Position numbers and translations under genes: made by a program
Source of the DNA: CAYRFQ01 sp964423615
GTDB taxonomy: Bacteria; Planctomycetota; Planctomycetia; Gemmatales; Gemmataceae
Assembly: GCA_964423615.1 (NCBI GenBank)
Contig: CAYRFQ010000001.1
Coordinates: 124,001-188,000, forward strand
Direction of reading: 5' to 3'
DNA: 64,000 nt
In this document: in pieces, positions 1 to 9,384 of the stretch
Layout of the letters: every line of letters starts with the position of its first letter
Numbering within the stretch: the stretch's first letter is position 1
Notes under the pieces: generated by a model
Databases searched by the model: none
What the model was told of the DNA's origin: nothing
What the model saw: only the letters and a program-made list of their open reading frames with translations

Positions 1-247
1 AAGGAAATAGTATAATATAGTTAGTAAATGGCCCATTCTTTTCCTTGGAGAACTCCTCAACTTTCCGATGTTTGGACGCTCCTGAGCTTCCTCACAAGAA
101 CCCCATGCTCGAAGACTCGAGCCTATTTTGTATTGACTTTGCCGTAAATTGCGTCAATCTGTACTAGCAAGAATAAGTCACCACGCCTGAACATCCCCCT
201 ACCAAAATTTCCTCAACTCTTTGAGACCGTTGAACGAGGTTTCTACC

Positions 248-1585
248 ATGTTTGATTTCGCTACCGGCAAACAAGCGACGGATTGTCGCGGAGTTTCGCG
301 TCGTGAGTTTCTCCGAGTGGGAGGTTTGTCCGCCCTCGGGTTATCCTTGCCGACATTTTTTTCGTTGCAAGCTCAGGCATCTCAGGGCACAGCGAACCGT
401 TCCAGCCAGGTCAACTGTATCCTTCTGTGGATGCGTGGCGGCCCGAGTCACATCGATACCTTCGATCCGAAGCCCGACGCTCCTGCGGAAATTCGCGGTG
501 AGTTCGACACCATTCCAACAAGACTTCCAGGAGTGCGAATCTCCGAGCATTTGCCGCGTATTGCCCAGCAACTGGACAAATTGAGCATCATCCGCGGACA
601 CAACCCACAAAACGGCAGTCATGGTCGTGCCGACCACCTGATGATGTCCGGAAGACAGTTCAACGCCGCAATGACGTTCCCTTGTTTTGGTTCGGTCGTG
701 GCGAAAGAGCGAGGCTATCAAGACGGAATGTTCCCGTTCGTTCAACTCGGTCGACAAGTGGATCGACGTTTCGGGGGAGGCGTGGCCGGTTTCCTCGGTG
801 ACGAGTACAACGCTTTCGAAGTCCACGAAGACCCCAACCGCTCCAACTTTCGCGTTCGCGATCTGAGCGTGCAGTCGCGTGACCGGAGCCGTCTCGAGCG
901 CCGCCATGCGATGTTGAGCGAAATGGACCGCTATCAGCGCGGGGTCGAAGACACCAATTCTCCAGTCCTCCAATCTCGCGATGTCTTCTACGAGCGAGCG
1001 TACAATTTAATCACGTCACCCAATGCACGACGCGCCTTTGATTTGGATCGCGAACCGGACCGTGTCCGAGATACGTACGGACGAACTCAACTCGGTCAAT
1101 CGTGCTTGTTGGCCCGCCGGTTAGTGGAAGCTGGCGTTCACTTCGTGACGGTCACCGACGGAGGCTGGGACACTCACCAGAAGAACTTCGAAACCTTGAA
1201 AACACGACGTCTCCCTCCGCTCGACCAAGCCTACGCGGCGTTGCTCTCTGATTTACACGACCGCGGGCTGCTTGAGAACACCCTGGTCGTATGGTTTGGC
1301 GACTTCGGTCGAACTCCTGTGGTGAATCCGTCTGCCGGTCGCGACCACTGGGCAACCGCAGGAGTCGCTTGCCTCGGCGGTGGTGGCGTCAAAATGGGTG
1401 AGGTCGTTGGAGCCACGAGCGCCCGAGGTGAAGTCGTTGTCAACAATCCCGTCACGCCTCAAGATCTAGCTGCGACGGTCTATCAAACGCTCGGTATCCC
1501 GCTCCACACTTGGTATCGTGCTCAAGACGGTCGACCAATCGAATTAGTTCCGTCTGGCCGTCCAGTCCAGCAACTGCTCGGATAG
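248..1585 (+). CDS. DUF1501 family protein, Tat-exported
   Basis: Secreted protein of the DUF1501 family, which belongs to the alkaline-phosphatase/sulfatase superfamily and is abundant in planctomycetes. The N-terminus has a clear twin-arginine signal, SRREFLRVGG at about residues 17-26, followed by a hydrophobic stretch and an Ala-rich cleavage region. Family hallmarks seen are LLWMRGGPSHIDTFDPKP near the start, NGSHGRADHLMMSG, VTDGGWDTHQKN, and VWFGDFGRTPVVNPSAGRDHW near the end. I chose ATG 248 because GAGG lies about nine bases upstream; an upstream in-frame TTG at 221 has no such site. DUF1501 genes usually sit beside PSCyt1/PSD1 genes, but here the nearest one is 8 kb away. The substrate is unknown; the family call is firm. 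Confidence 0.93.
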   Translation: MFDFATGKQATDCRGVSRREFLRVGGLSALGLSLPTFFSLQAQASQGTANRSSQVNCILLWMRGGPSHIDTFDPKPDAPAEIRGEFDTIPTRLPGVRISEHLPRIAQQLDKLSIIRGHNPQNGSHGRADHLMMSGRQFNAAMTFPCFGSVVAKERGYQDGMFPFVQLGRQVDRRFGGGVAGFLGDEYNAFEVHEDPNRSNFRVRDLSVQSRDRSRLERRHAMLSEMDRYQRGVEDTNSPVLQSRDVFYERAYNLITSPNARRAFDLDREPDRVRDTYGRTQLGQSCLLARRLVEAGVHFVTVTDGGWDTHQKNFETLKTRRLPPLDQAYAALLSDLHDRGLLENTLVVWFGDFGRTPVVNPSAGRDHWATAGVACLGGGGVKMGEVVGATSARGEVVVNNPVTPQDLAATVYQTLGIPLHTWYRAQDGRPIELVPSGRPVQQLLG

Positions 1586-1806
1586 GTCTTGTGGTGTTGA
1601 GGCTCGTCTGGGTGTGCCACCGGTGCGGCATTGTTCTCGTTCTCTCCTTGCACCCGTCACACCCGAATCCCATCACTCTCGCCTGACTGAGCTTTCTTTT
1701 CCAATCCCGCCACTTCTCAACCGTTCGGCTTGGAATCGCTCTCCATCCTCAAAGGCGAGAGACTTTCTGTGGAGAAGGCTCGACACCTCGGTGACTCATC
1801 CGGGGC
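1586..1806. other. Intergenic space between convergent genes
   Basis: This stretch lies between the DUF1501 gene and the convergent TPR gene. I see no credible coding frame and no clear terminator hairpin with a T-run. Confidence 0.5.
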
Positions 1807-2121
1807 TCAGTCGATCGTTTCGAGAAACTCAGTCATTTCACCGGCGGCATGATGATCTCCAACCGACTGAGCAACTTGAATGCCCTTCTGCAGCATTGTT
1901 TGTGCCTCAGCAATTTCTCCCAAACGTGTCAATGCCCGCCCGCCCATGTGGTAGGCCGGAGGATAGTCGGGCTTGATGTTGATCGCCTCCTGGAACCACT
2001 TCGCAGCTTCTTGATCGTTCCCGGAATTGGCGTACTCCATGGCCAAAAAATATCGCATTTCGTGATCTTGCGGGTCGTCAGCGATCATGGCTAGGAACTG
2101 TTCAATTCGACTGGCGGTCAT
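1807..2121 (-). CDS. Small tetratricopeptide repeat protein
   Basis: A 104-residue soluble protein made almost entirely of TPR-like helices. The best repeat is EMRYFLAMEYANSGNDQEAA followed by KWFQEAINIKPDYPPAYHMG, with the usual Ala/Gly/Tyr/Pro spacing. A second unit covers GRALTRLGEIAEAQTMLQKG. There is no signal peptide. TPR folds mediate protein-protein contacts; the partner cannot be read from the sequence. The gene stands alone and converges with the DUF1501 gene. ATG 2121 is the natural start. Confidence 0.85.
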   Translation of the reverse strand: MTASRIEQFLAMIADDPQDHEMRYFLAMEYANSGNDQEAAKWFQEAINIKPDYPPAYHMGGRALTRLGEIAEAQTMLQKGIQVAQSVGDHHAAGEMTEFLETID

Positions 2122-2579
2122 GTTGTTTCTCTTCGTTCAATGGAATGAATAATACATTTTGTTTGGAATTTACGGCTTATGCCGAGATCGTTCCAACGAC
2201 CATTATAGAACTTTGACCAGGTTTCACCCTTGACCATTCTTTGGGTTCAAGTTGACGCCCCAAACACCAAGAAAAGTCCGGCGCATTTGGTACAGCCCGA
2301 ACGTTTGATTCACCCCGTCCTCGATTCCCGAGAATCTCGAACCCCACCGGCATCTGACCTCACCAAGCAAGGTTTTTTTCGCCGAAAACCAATCAAGTGA
2401 ACCTGGGCATCGTACATGGCTTTGAAGAGACCTTCTCGAGAGTTCAGCGTAGAAGATCTCATCTACTGTCGCGTTTCGAGCGTCAAGGGTAAAGAGAGCC
2501 AGGGAGTTCAGGGTAGGAGACCCGTCTAAGGAGCCTCACTCTCTCCCCCTCGCAACAACCACCTGTCGCTGAGGACACC
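2122..2579. other. Intergenic region, 458 bp, divergent promoter space
   Basis: This separates the minus-strand TPR gene from the plus-strand HtrA-like gene, so it must hold promoters for both. Reading frames here are short and look non-coding. I found no sigma-factor motif good enough to call. Confidence 0.4.
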
Positions 2580-4001
2580 ATGAGATCGCAACGTCTACCG
2601 CTTCTACTGACAATAACTCTCCTAATTCATGGCGTTTCCGGCGGAGTCGCAGCCGCCGACAACACCCAGGTCAAACACGAAAGACCAACTTCACTTGAGC
2701 CATTACTAACAACACCACAACGGCCATCAACGCGACTTGTAAATCGACGCAATTTGATCGTCAAGGCAGTCCAGCAAGTCCGAGCTGCGGTTGTGAATAT
2801 CCACAGCGAACGTACAGTTCGGCAACCTCAAGGGGCCGACTTGCTCTCGGTGGCTCCGTCACAGAATCGCATCAATGGCATGGGAACGGGCATTATCGTT
2901 GATGAACGGGGCTACATTGTAACCAATCATCACGTCGTCGAAGACGTTAGCGTCATCCGAATTCAACTTCATGACGGGACAACGACCAACGCCTCCGTCG
3001 TCGCACGACGACGGGATGTCGACCTGGCGTTGCTCAAGATCGATACCAGTCAACCGCTCCAGACGATGCCACTTGGAACAGCCGACGATCTGATGCCCGG
3101 TGAGGACGTGATCGCCATTGGCAACGCCTACGGATACACCCACACGGTGAGTCGGGGCATCGTAAGTGCCGTCAAACGCGATGTGCGACTCAACAAAGAG
3201 ATTTTCTACAAGTCACTGATCCAAACCGACGCGAGCATCAATCCCGGTAACTCGGGCGGTCCTCTTGTGAACATCAATGGCGAACTGGTTGGTGTCAATG
3301 TCGCCATTCGAGCCGGAGCCCAAGGTATTGGGTTTGCCATCCCTGTAGATACGATGGTCGGGGTGGTGTCGAGTCTCCTTCGAACCGAACGGCTCAAGGT
3401 AGCGAAAGCCGGACTCAACTACCAAGACAAAGTGCAACTGGGCCATGATGGAGCAGAACGACGAGTCGTCCTGCAGTCCGTGGGTGAAAAGACTCCAGCC
3501 GGGCAAGCGGGACTTCAAACTAATGATGAGATCCTTCGAATCGGGGCCGTCGCGGTTAACTGCAGCTACGACATCGATCGGGCCTTGTTGGGTCAGAAAC
3601 CAGGCGCCCGAATCCCCGTCCTATTCCGACGAAAAGGCAAGAAGTTCCGCACGACAGTTGTGCTCGGCAAGAGTTCTGGCAGTGGACGTTCGCCGATCGA
3701 ACTGGTGTGGGCCAAGCTCGGACTCAAACTTGCTCCAGTTCGAAGGGATCTCGTGGGGCAAGTCAATCAACAACTCAATGGCGGGATGCGAGTCGTCTCG
3801 ATCGCTCCGAACGGAATCGCAGGGCGTGCTGGCATACGAGAAGGCGACATCTTGGTCGGCTTACACCGATGGGAAACGACGTCGATGGATAACGTTGGTT
3901 TTGTCCTCATGCATCCGGATTTGGCAACGTTCAGTCCGTTGTCGTTCTACATCATCCGCAATGGCCAAGTACGCAGAGGATGGCTCGGAGAAGTCGAATA
4001 G
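2580..4001 (+). CDS. HtrA/DegP-type serine protease with two PDZ domains
   Basis: Exported trypsin-like protease (S1C family), probably for envelope protein quality control. A signal peptide covers about residues 1-26. The protease domain at about 95-265 has the full triad: His118 in VTNHHVV, Asp148 in DVDLALL, and Ser225 in NPGNSGGPL. PDZ1 lies at about 275-362 (KTPAGQAGLQTNDEILRIG) and PDZ2 at about 385-473 (NGIAGRAGIREGDILVGL). Length 473 fits DegP-like proteins. GAGG sits five bases before ATG 2580. The gene is monocistronic as far as can be seen. I give no symbol because degP, degQ and degS cannot be separated by eye. Confidence 0.94.
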   Translation: MRSQRLPLLLTITLLIHGVSGGVAAADNTQVKHERPTSLEPLLTTPQRPSTRLVNRRNLIVKAVQQVRAAVVNIHSERTVRQPQGADLLSVAPSQNRINGMGTGIIVDERGYIVTNHHVVEDVSVIRIQLHDGTTTNASVVARRRDVDLALLKIDTSQPLQTMPLGTADDLMPGEDVIAIGNAYGYTHTVSRGIVSAVKRDVRLNKEIFYKSLIQTDASINPGNSGGPLVNINGELVGVNVAIRAGAQGIGFAIPVDTMVGVVSSLLRTERLKVAKAGLNYQDKVQLGHDGAERRVVLQSVGEKTPAGQAGLQTNDEILRIGAVAVNCSYDIDRALLGQKPGARIPVLFRRKGKKFRTTVVLGKSSGSGRSPIELVWAKLGLKLAPVRRDLVGQVNQQLNGGMRVVSIAPNGIAGRAGIREGDILVGLHRWETTSMDNVGFVLMHPDLATFSPLSFYIIRNGQVRRGWLGEVE

Positions 4002-4327
4002 AGGGGCTAAAAGAGGGGCAGTGTCGTGAGAGAAGACGTGGTCCCTGGATTATTAATTTCAAGTTCTCGCGTTCGGAAACAAGCAACGGGCACCACGACC
4101 AGATGACCGTCCTTGCCATTCGCCAGCCTTCTTCTTCGGGATCTTGATGGGACATCCCTCAGCCAAGACACAGTCACTGTTCGAGCTACCTTTGTTCCAA
4201 AACTCCCCGAAGTCCGCCCTCCGTAGTTCGTTTCCGGCTCCGGACACGGAAGACGATTTCTGGCATAAAGGTATGATACCTCCCTTTGTCGAACTTTGGT
4301 GCGGATTCGAACGCTAGTCCACGAAGG
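4002..4327. other. Intergenic region, 326 bp
   Basis: No gene recognised. Frames on both strands are short and lack ribosome binding sites. An in-frame TTG at 4286 could extend the next gene upstream, but its 14 extra codons look non-coding. Confidence 0.4.
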
Positions 4328-5071
4328 ATGATGGAAATGCGAAGTGACTGGTTCATGGACAGACATCCAGTTCTTGCCTCAACCGGGCTTGGCTTGCTGG
4401 TCGGCATGGTCTTTGGAACGTTTATGGGAGTTGTCACTCAAGTTGAGCCTGTGGTGGGAATTGGACTCGGTGCTCTCCTTGGATTCGGCCTGTATGTCGT
4501 TGCGTTCCCATTTCCAAAGGAGCCCGGGGACGCATTGTTGAGGGGTATTACGGCGTTCCAATGGATTCGCATGTCCACGATAGCCATCGTCCCGGGGGGC
4601 TTACTTGGAGCCATGCCGTTGTTGTTTGTTAAGTATTTGTTCTGGCAGAAGTGTTTGTTGACGGCAATCGTTTGGACGGGAGTGTCGGCCCTTGGTGGAT
4701 TGATCATCGGCGCAGTGAAGAAGTCGTATGACCCAGATTCGTTTGTTACCCCAGGGCCTGTTTTCGAGCACGAGGCCTTGTGGATGAGTGTCTCTGGTGC
4801 CTTTTGCTTCATCGCAGCACTCATCACATTTTTTGCCTACGTCGTTGTCCATGGCAACGCCCAAAGGGGAAGTGTTTCTGTAGCGGCCGTGAATACGGTT
4901 TTCTGGTCATCTGTGGTGTTGCTCGTCATGGGGGTAAGTTTGCTCGTTGGCCGGTACTTTTGGATCACCCCGGACGTCTTGTCCCAACCAGGGACCGCTG
5001 TGCTCTTTGGTGCGCCAATTATCGTCGGTCTGACTGCCCTTGTCTTCGTATTAACCGTGCGAAGTTTCTAA
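4328..5071 (+). CDS. Multi-pass membrane protein of unknown function
   Basis: Integral membrane protein of about 247 residues, not recognised as a known family. Six or seven hydrophobic segments are visible, including GLGLLVGMVFGTFMGVV, VGIGLGALLGFGLYVVAF, GAFCFIAALITFFAYVVV, FWSSVVLLVMGVSLLVG and a C-terminal GAPIIVGLTALVFVLTV. Several have Gly-rich helix-packing patterns. The loops are short and carry no obvious catalytic residues. AAGGA just upstream supports ATG 4328 or the nearby ATG 4337. No operon partner is evident. Confidence 0.72.
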   Translation: MMEMRSDWFMDRHPVLASTGLGLLVGMVFGTFMGVVTQVEPVVGIGLGALLGFGLYVVAFPFPKEPGDALLRGITAFQWIRMSTIAIVPGGLLGAMPLLFVKYLFWQKCLLTAIVWTGVSALGGLIIGAVKKSYDPDSFVTPGPVFEHEALWMSVSGAFCFIAALITFFAYVVVHGNAQRGSVSVAAVNTVFWSSVVLLVMGVSLLVGRYFWITPDVLSQPGTAVLFGAPIIVGLTALVFVLTVRSF

Positions 5072-5274
5072 GCAACCCTTCGATTCCGCAATACCCGTGC
5101 TCAGGAACACTATTTCCGGGTCTTGCTCCGAGTTATTGAGATTGGTTTTCAACATCAATCCGGAGCCCAACCGTGGAACAAACAAGCCCAAGTGCCCTCG
5201 AGAGCGAAGATTCGAATGGCCATCTCTGAAGCGGAATCTGAACAGGATTTCGATGGCGTCCTTCGATATTTCTC

Positions 5275-6186
5275 TCAAAACCACACACGGACGCCGATCA
5301 AAGGGCCTTCCAGGTCCACCCAATCTTTCCCGCTGCCAATCGTCAAGTAGTCGTACCCGCCGAAGATTTCGAAGCGTCGGTAAATATAACCTACCGTAAA
5401 TCGCCCACGAAAGACTCCCGCTTCTCCCAAATTTCCCCCTTCAATCTTTCCTGAAAAGATCCAACCCTGAGCTGGAAAGACATCCACTCCAAACAACACG
5501 TTCACGCCCCCATCCGTGCAATAACGGTCAGTCAACACACGCCCACCGATGCCCGCCCGCACCAACCAATACTGTGTTGGAATTTGGAGGTAAAGATTTG
5601 CCGTTCCCATGACCAAGTCGTCAGACTGGTCCTCTACAAGATGCTCGTGGAAATGGTTCCAAGAAGTGTTGACGCCCAAGTACCGATTGTCGAAATACAA
5701 TTCCCCGTTGGCTCGGTTGAGGCCAGAGAAATCGTTTCCGTTTTCGACCGATAACCGCAACGACCAATCTTTCGTGTCGAGGGTGTCCTCTTCGATTCCA
5801 GTTACCCATGAAATGTCTGTCTCAGTTTCCCGCAAATACCCCGCAAAACCGTAAGGGTAGGGATACATCGGATATCGAGGTACCAACTCAAGTGTTTCGA
5901 TTTCAGCTCCGTCGACCTCTTGGACGAACTGAATGTCAGCGTCGCAATCTCTCGAATGGTCACGAGGTAATGTCCCAAACAGCAATCCTCCCAGAAGTTG
6001 CCCAAGAAAAGACGGCTCTGCTGACTCGTTACAGTAGGCTGTCGGTTGGGATTGTCGTTTGGGAGGCTCCTTGCGTTCGTCTCGGGCAACATCGCGGACA
6101 CGGCTCAAACGCCCTTGTCCCAGACAAACGACCGGCATGGAAACCATCAACATCACAAAGCTTAGAAAATAGGCAGACACACGCAT
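5275..6186 (-). CDS. Exported probable outer-membrane beta-barrel protein
   Basis: A protein of 303 residues from ATG 6186 with a signal peptide (SFVMLMVSMPVVCLGQG). A cysteine-containing, Pro/Arg-rich linker precedes the main domain. The C-terminal two thirds alternates polar and aromatic residues as amphipathic strands, for example GWIFSGKIEGGNLGEAGVFR and GRFTVGYIYRRFEIFGGYDY, and the chain ends in a terminal aromatic, VRVWF, as beta-barrel outer-membrane proteins usually do. The barrel assignment is inferred from that pattern. The upstream in-frame ATG at 6249 would add a non-signal-like leader, so I prefer 6186. Confidence 0.75.
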   Translation of the reverse strand: MRVSAYFLSFVMLMVSMPVVCLGQGRLSRVRDVARDERKEPPKRQSQPTAYCNESAEPSFLGQLLGGLLFGTLPRDHSRDCDADIQFVQEVDGAEIETLELVPRYPMYPYPYGFAGYLRETETDISWVTGIEEDTLDTKDWSLRLSVENGNDFSGLNRANGELYFDNRYLGVNTSWNHFHEHLVEDQSDDLVMGTANLYLQIPTQYWLVRAGIGGRVLTDRYCTDGGVNVLFGVDVFPAQGWIFSGKIEGGNLGEAGVFRGRFTVGYIYRRFEIFGGYDYLTIGSGKDWVDLEGPLIGVRVWF

Positions 6187-6538
6187 TGGCACTGATCCTG
6201 ATCTGATGGTTGCCTCTGAAATCTTGCGGGATCGGTTCAGAAGCCACAATCCATGCTACAATTGCTGCCCATCGAGAAACGGGCCGTATCTATAGGCATT
6301 GTTTGGATTTCGTGCAATGGTAATAAGGGACACTTCTCGTCCCAGGTGCTACTTTCTCCGCACAAAACAAACTCCATAATCGAGAGGAGAACACCTCGTC
6401 GAGATTTGGTCAAGACGCTCTCACATAAGTAGGGTGTCACCTTGGCCGTATCTCATTCTCTCGAAATTCAGTACCATAATGACCAAATCCGCTTGTATTT
6501 TAGCATCCGGTGGAATTCACCCGCCCAGGAGAAACGCA
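6187..6538. other. Divergent intergenic region, 352 bp
   Basis: Space between the divergently oriented barrel gene and the next membrane protein gene. No open frame with a convincing start is present, so promoters for both genes are expected here. None could be assigned by eye. Confidence 0.4.
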
Positions 6539-7165
6539 ATGTATTGTGATGGATTGGCGCTCGCGATGATGGTCCTTGGGATCATCACATTGGTGCGGGG
6601 AAAATTTCAACTCACCCGAGACAAGGTTGTCTACGACACTCCCGCACGAATCGTCGGTCTTCTTTTGTTGATCCCCTTTCCAGTATTGATCTCGTTGACG
6701 GTCTTGATTGGCCTGGAAGTGATTTTCCATGGTGGCGTGCATGACCCGCGGATGGATTGGCTCTACCTGATTTTTCTGATCGCTAGTGTGGTATTAATTT
6801 TTGGAGGGTTCGGATGTGCCATCGGAATTGCAAACGCCTACGGTGAACCCAGCCGAGAAGAGAGGGCGAGACGATTACGAAGACGCAGGCGTCGTAGAGA
6901 GCTCGAAGAAGATTACAACTACGATGATTACGACTATCCAGTCAGAAGTCGGTACGCCGACTATGATCGAGACCGTCACTATGACGAGGAACGAGATCGT
7001 CGTTATGAGGATGATCACTACCGAGAAGGCATTCGGAATCGCTCCGGAGACCGTCGGGACGATTACGATCGATACCCCGCTCCAGACGAGGACCGTGGCA
7101 GAACTCGCCGCACCTACGATGACGACTACGACGATGATTACTACCCGCCGCGGGACCGAAGGTAG
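6539..7165 (+). CDS. Three-helix membrane protein with Arg/Asp/Tyr-rich tail
   Basis: A 208-residue protein of unrecognised family. Membrane segments are near residues 5-20, 36-63 and 74-101. From about residue 104 to the end the chain is a low-complexity polyampholyte: a block of consecutive arginines (LRRRRRRREL), then many DY/YD, DR and ER pairs, ending DDDYDDDYYPPRDRR. Such a tail is likely disordered and cytoplasmic, next to the positive block. AGGAG at 6526-6531 with a seven-base gap supports ATG 6539 over the frame opening at 6434. Function unknown. Confidence 0.75.
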   Translation: MYCDGLALAMMVLGIITLVRGKFQLTRDKVVYDTPARIVGLLLLIPFPVLISLTVLIGLEVIFHGGVHDPRMDWLYLIFLIASVVLIFGGFGCAIGIANAYGEPSREERARRLRRRRRRRELEEDYNYDDYDYPVRSRYADYDRDRHYDEERDRRYEDDHYREGIRNRSGDRRDDYDRYPAPDEDRGRTRRTYDDDYDDDYYPPRDRR

Positions 7166-7748
7166 TTGACACTTGCCGAGAAATAATGGCTCACCAGATC
7201 AGCTTCCAACCACCAAACGATAAGGCCAACGGATTGACGCGCTTCTTTCGTACTTGGTCGAATGATCGAAAGTCGACCCAGGTGCAATTGTGAGCCACTG
7301 CCTTGCAGGCGTAAGCCATAGCGATGACGGGTGAACTACGAACCGTCTCCCAACTTGTCCTCGATCTTGTCGGCGAACAACCGACAAGAGACCACCAGAT
7401 ACTCTTGGCCCATATCCACGCCAAGGTCAGACGTTCCGAGGACGAAATCGAGCAATACCAACAGGTCCTCAACGAGAATCCCCTCGACGTGGACATTCAC
7501 TTGCAGATGTTGGTGGCCCAACAACCCCCCAGACTTGCTGCCTCGCGTGATCCACGACACCGACTTACTTCACGACTGTTCTCGCGTGATGACGAACTCC
7601 CACAAGCGGAATCGGGAACTGCTTGCGTGCGTCTGGCAGAACTCGTGGATCAGGACATCGCCGAAGCCATCCTGGCTTTCCTCCGACGTTTCCGACCTGA
7701 CGTTCAGTTGACGGATAAAAAGACCTCTGTGTCCGTTCGAAATGGATT
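7166..7748. other. 580-bp gap without an assignable gene; possible gene relics
   Basis: No intact, recognisable gene. Two weak coding-like signals conflict. On the plus strand, 7324-7896 stays open for 190 codons and contains a TPR-like run (EDEIEQYQQVLNENPLDVD), but it runs antisense into the rRNA methyltransferase gene. On the minus strand, about 7194-7320 reads WVDFRSFDQVRKKRVNPLAL, which loosely resembles the core strands of WYL regulatory domains, but the frame breaks upstream. This may be a decayed gene; I make no functional call. Confidence 0.3.
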
Positions 7749-9200
7749 TCACGACAAGGGACGACGAAGTCCTTTCGGGTACACATTTTTAATGGTGCCC
7801 TTTGCCCGCCTTCCCCAACTGATTGGAAATCCGAAAACAGTCATCAAGACCCATCCTGATTCCCCAGGTTCGTTGAGTGGATGTCCTTGGAGATAGCGGC
7901 CCAACCGGTCGTCCTCAGGATGAAAGTCCAGGACTTGATTGACGCTGCGTGGCGGCACTGCCAGTGCGAGACTATGAGATGGTTCCAATCGTTCTCGTAG
8001 AATCGAACCAATCCACAACCCGTTTCGCAACACTTTGAGCCCACGCAGCTTCGGACCATCCTCGTCCACAGCATAGAGATGATCGCCTACCAAATTGAGG
8101 ACCATTCTTTCGATCGGATCACGCTGGAACGTTTCGTCCACGAATGTCTTCCAAAGTCCACGCACTCGATGAGGCAAGGGTTTGAAATCCGCCTTTCGAG
8201 GTCTTCGATCTTCATGACCAGACCGCCTGAGTACTGCGACGAAATGTCCCTCGCCAGGAACTCGTTGGGGCCATAGTCGGGCCGAACAAGAAAGGTCTTC
8301 GCGTGCGAATTCCGGCGAAACCCAATCGGGCCGACCTGGAGTGCTTCCCTCAAGCGTCAAGGGCTGTGGCTGGAAGTCATCGCCCTCATTCAAGAACTCG
8401 GCGACAACTTGTTCGTTCTCTTCCGGGGCAAACGTACATGTGCTGTAGATCAACGAACCGCCTGGACGAACCAATTCGGCAGCCGTCCTAATGAGGGATT
8501 GTTGACGATACCGGCATCCCTGGATGGATTCTTCACTCCACTCATTTCGCGTCGTCGGGCTTTTTCGAAACATGCCTTCGCCGGAGCAAGGGGCGTCAAC
8601 GAGAACACGATCGAAGATCGGACCGAGTTTGGCAGCCATGCGTTCTGGCGATTCGTTCGAAATGATGGCCCGGCGAGTGCCCCAACGTTCCAGATTACTC
8701 ATGAGGGCTCGTGTTCGGCTCGACTCGATTTCGTTCGCGACAACTATAGCTTGGTCATTCACGAGGGAACACAAATGGGTGGTTTTTCCACCGGGAGCTG
8801 CTGCAAGGTCAAGGACCAACTCCCCTGGGCGCGGTCCGACAGCCTCAGCGACAGCCATCGCAGATGGTTCTTGGACGTAATAAAGGCCAGCCGCATGCAA
8901 GGGGTGTTTACCTGGAGACACACTCTCTTCAACACAAAAGCCCGTGGGACACCAAGGAATCGGGTTCAGCTTCCATGGGAGCAAAGAGCGGAATTGATCT
9001 GTGTCCGTTTTCAACAGATTCAACCGCAGCCCTTTCATGCCTTCTCCAGACAAAGCTGCAAAGAAATCTTCGGCTTCTTCGCACAGAAGGTGCTGCATTC
9101 GTCGAACAAAGTCAGTGGGGAGAGGAATCACGATGAATTGTTGGGTTGGAGCGGAAGAACGCTTGGTCGGAGACAAGCAGTTCGTCAGAGTCGGAGTCAA
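7749..9200 (-). CDS. RsmF/NOP2-type rRNA (cytosine-C5) methyltransferase
   Basis: SAM-dependent RNA m5C methyltransferase of the NOL1/NOP2/Sun family; rRNA is the likely substrate. SAM motif I is LDLAAAPGGKTTHLC at about residues 130-144. Motif IV VDAPCSGEGMF holds Cys205, and motif VI YSTCTFAPEEN holds the nucleophile Cys255. A C-terminal extension of about 150 residues fits the RsmF branch better than RsmB. The start is uncertain: 9200 is a TTG without a clear ribosome site, and GTG 9131 (just before PLPTDF) is a good alternative. An out-of-frame ATG at 9207 opens a 31-codon frame overlapping this N-terminus. Confidence 0.9.
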   Translation of the reverse strand: MTPTLTNCLSPTKRSSAPTQQFIVIPLPTDFVRRMQHLLCEEAEDFFAALSGEGMKGLRLNLLKTDTDQFRSLLPWKLNPIPWCPTGFCVEESVSPGKHPLHAAGLYYVQEPSAMAVAEAVGPRPGELVLDLAAAPGGKTTHLCSLVNDQAIVVANEIESSRTRALMSNLERWGTRRAIISNESPERMAAKLGPIFDRVLVDAPCSGEGMFRKSPTTRNEWSEESIQGCRYRQQSLIRTAAELVRPGGSLIYSTCTFAPEENEQVVAEFLNEGDDFQPQPLTLEGSTPGRPDWVSPEFAREDLSCSARLWPQRVPGEGHFVAVLRRSGHEDRRPRKADFKPLPHRVRGLWKTFVDETFQRDPIERMVLNLVGDHLYAVDEDGPKLRGLKVLRNGLWIGSILRERLEPSHSLALAVPPRSVNQVLDFHPEDDRLGRYLQGHPLNEPGESGWVLMTVFGFPISWGRRAKGTIKNVYPKGLRRPLS

Positions 9201-9384
9201 ATGTCATTGTTTCGCAGTGGACACCGAAGGGTTCGCAAAATCAAGTCGAATGTGCGGAGAAAACAAGAAATGGCCCATAGACAGAAAATCCTCCGCACAA
9301 CCATCGACGAGAAGTTAAGATAAAACACAAGTTCAACGGATTTTGCTCGACCCAGCCTTTGCCACACTCCAATAACCTCCCACC

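Noticed and set aside
9..17. TATAATATA near the left edge as a -10 promoter
   Set aside because: No matching -35 element and no gene nearby to assign it to; AT-rich sequence alone is insufficient.
7324..7896. Plus-strand 190-codon frame with a TPR-like run
   Set aside because: Runs antisense into the RsmF-type gene, lacks a ribosome site, and the TPR similarity covers one short run only; kept as a gap note, not a gene.
8409..9323. 304-codon plus-strand open frame
   Set aside because: It lies antisense to the RsmF-type gene, whose motifs are clear, and has no domain or ribosome site.
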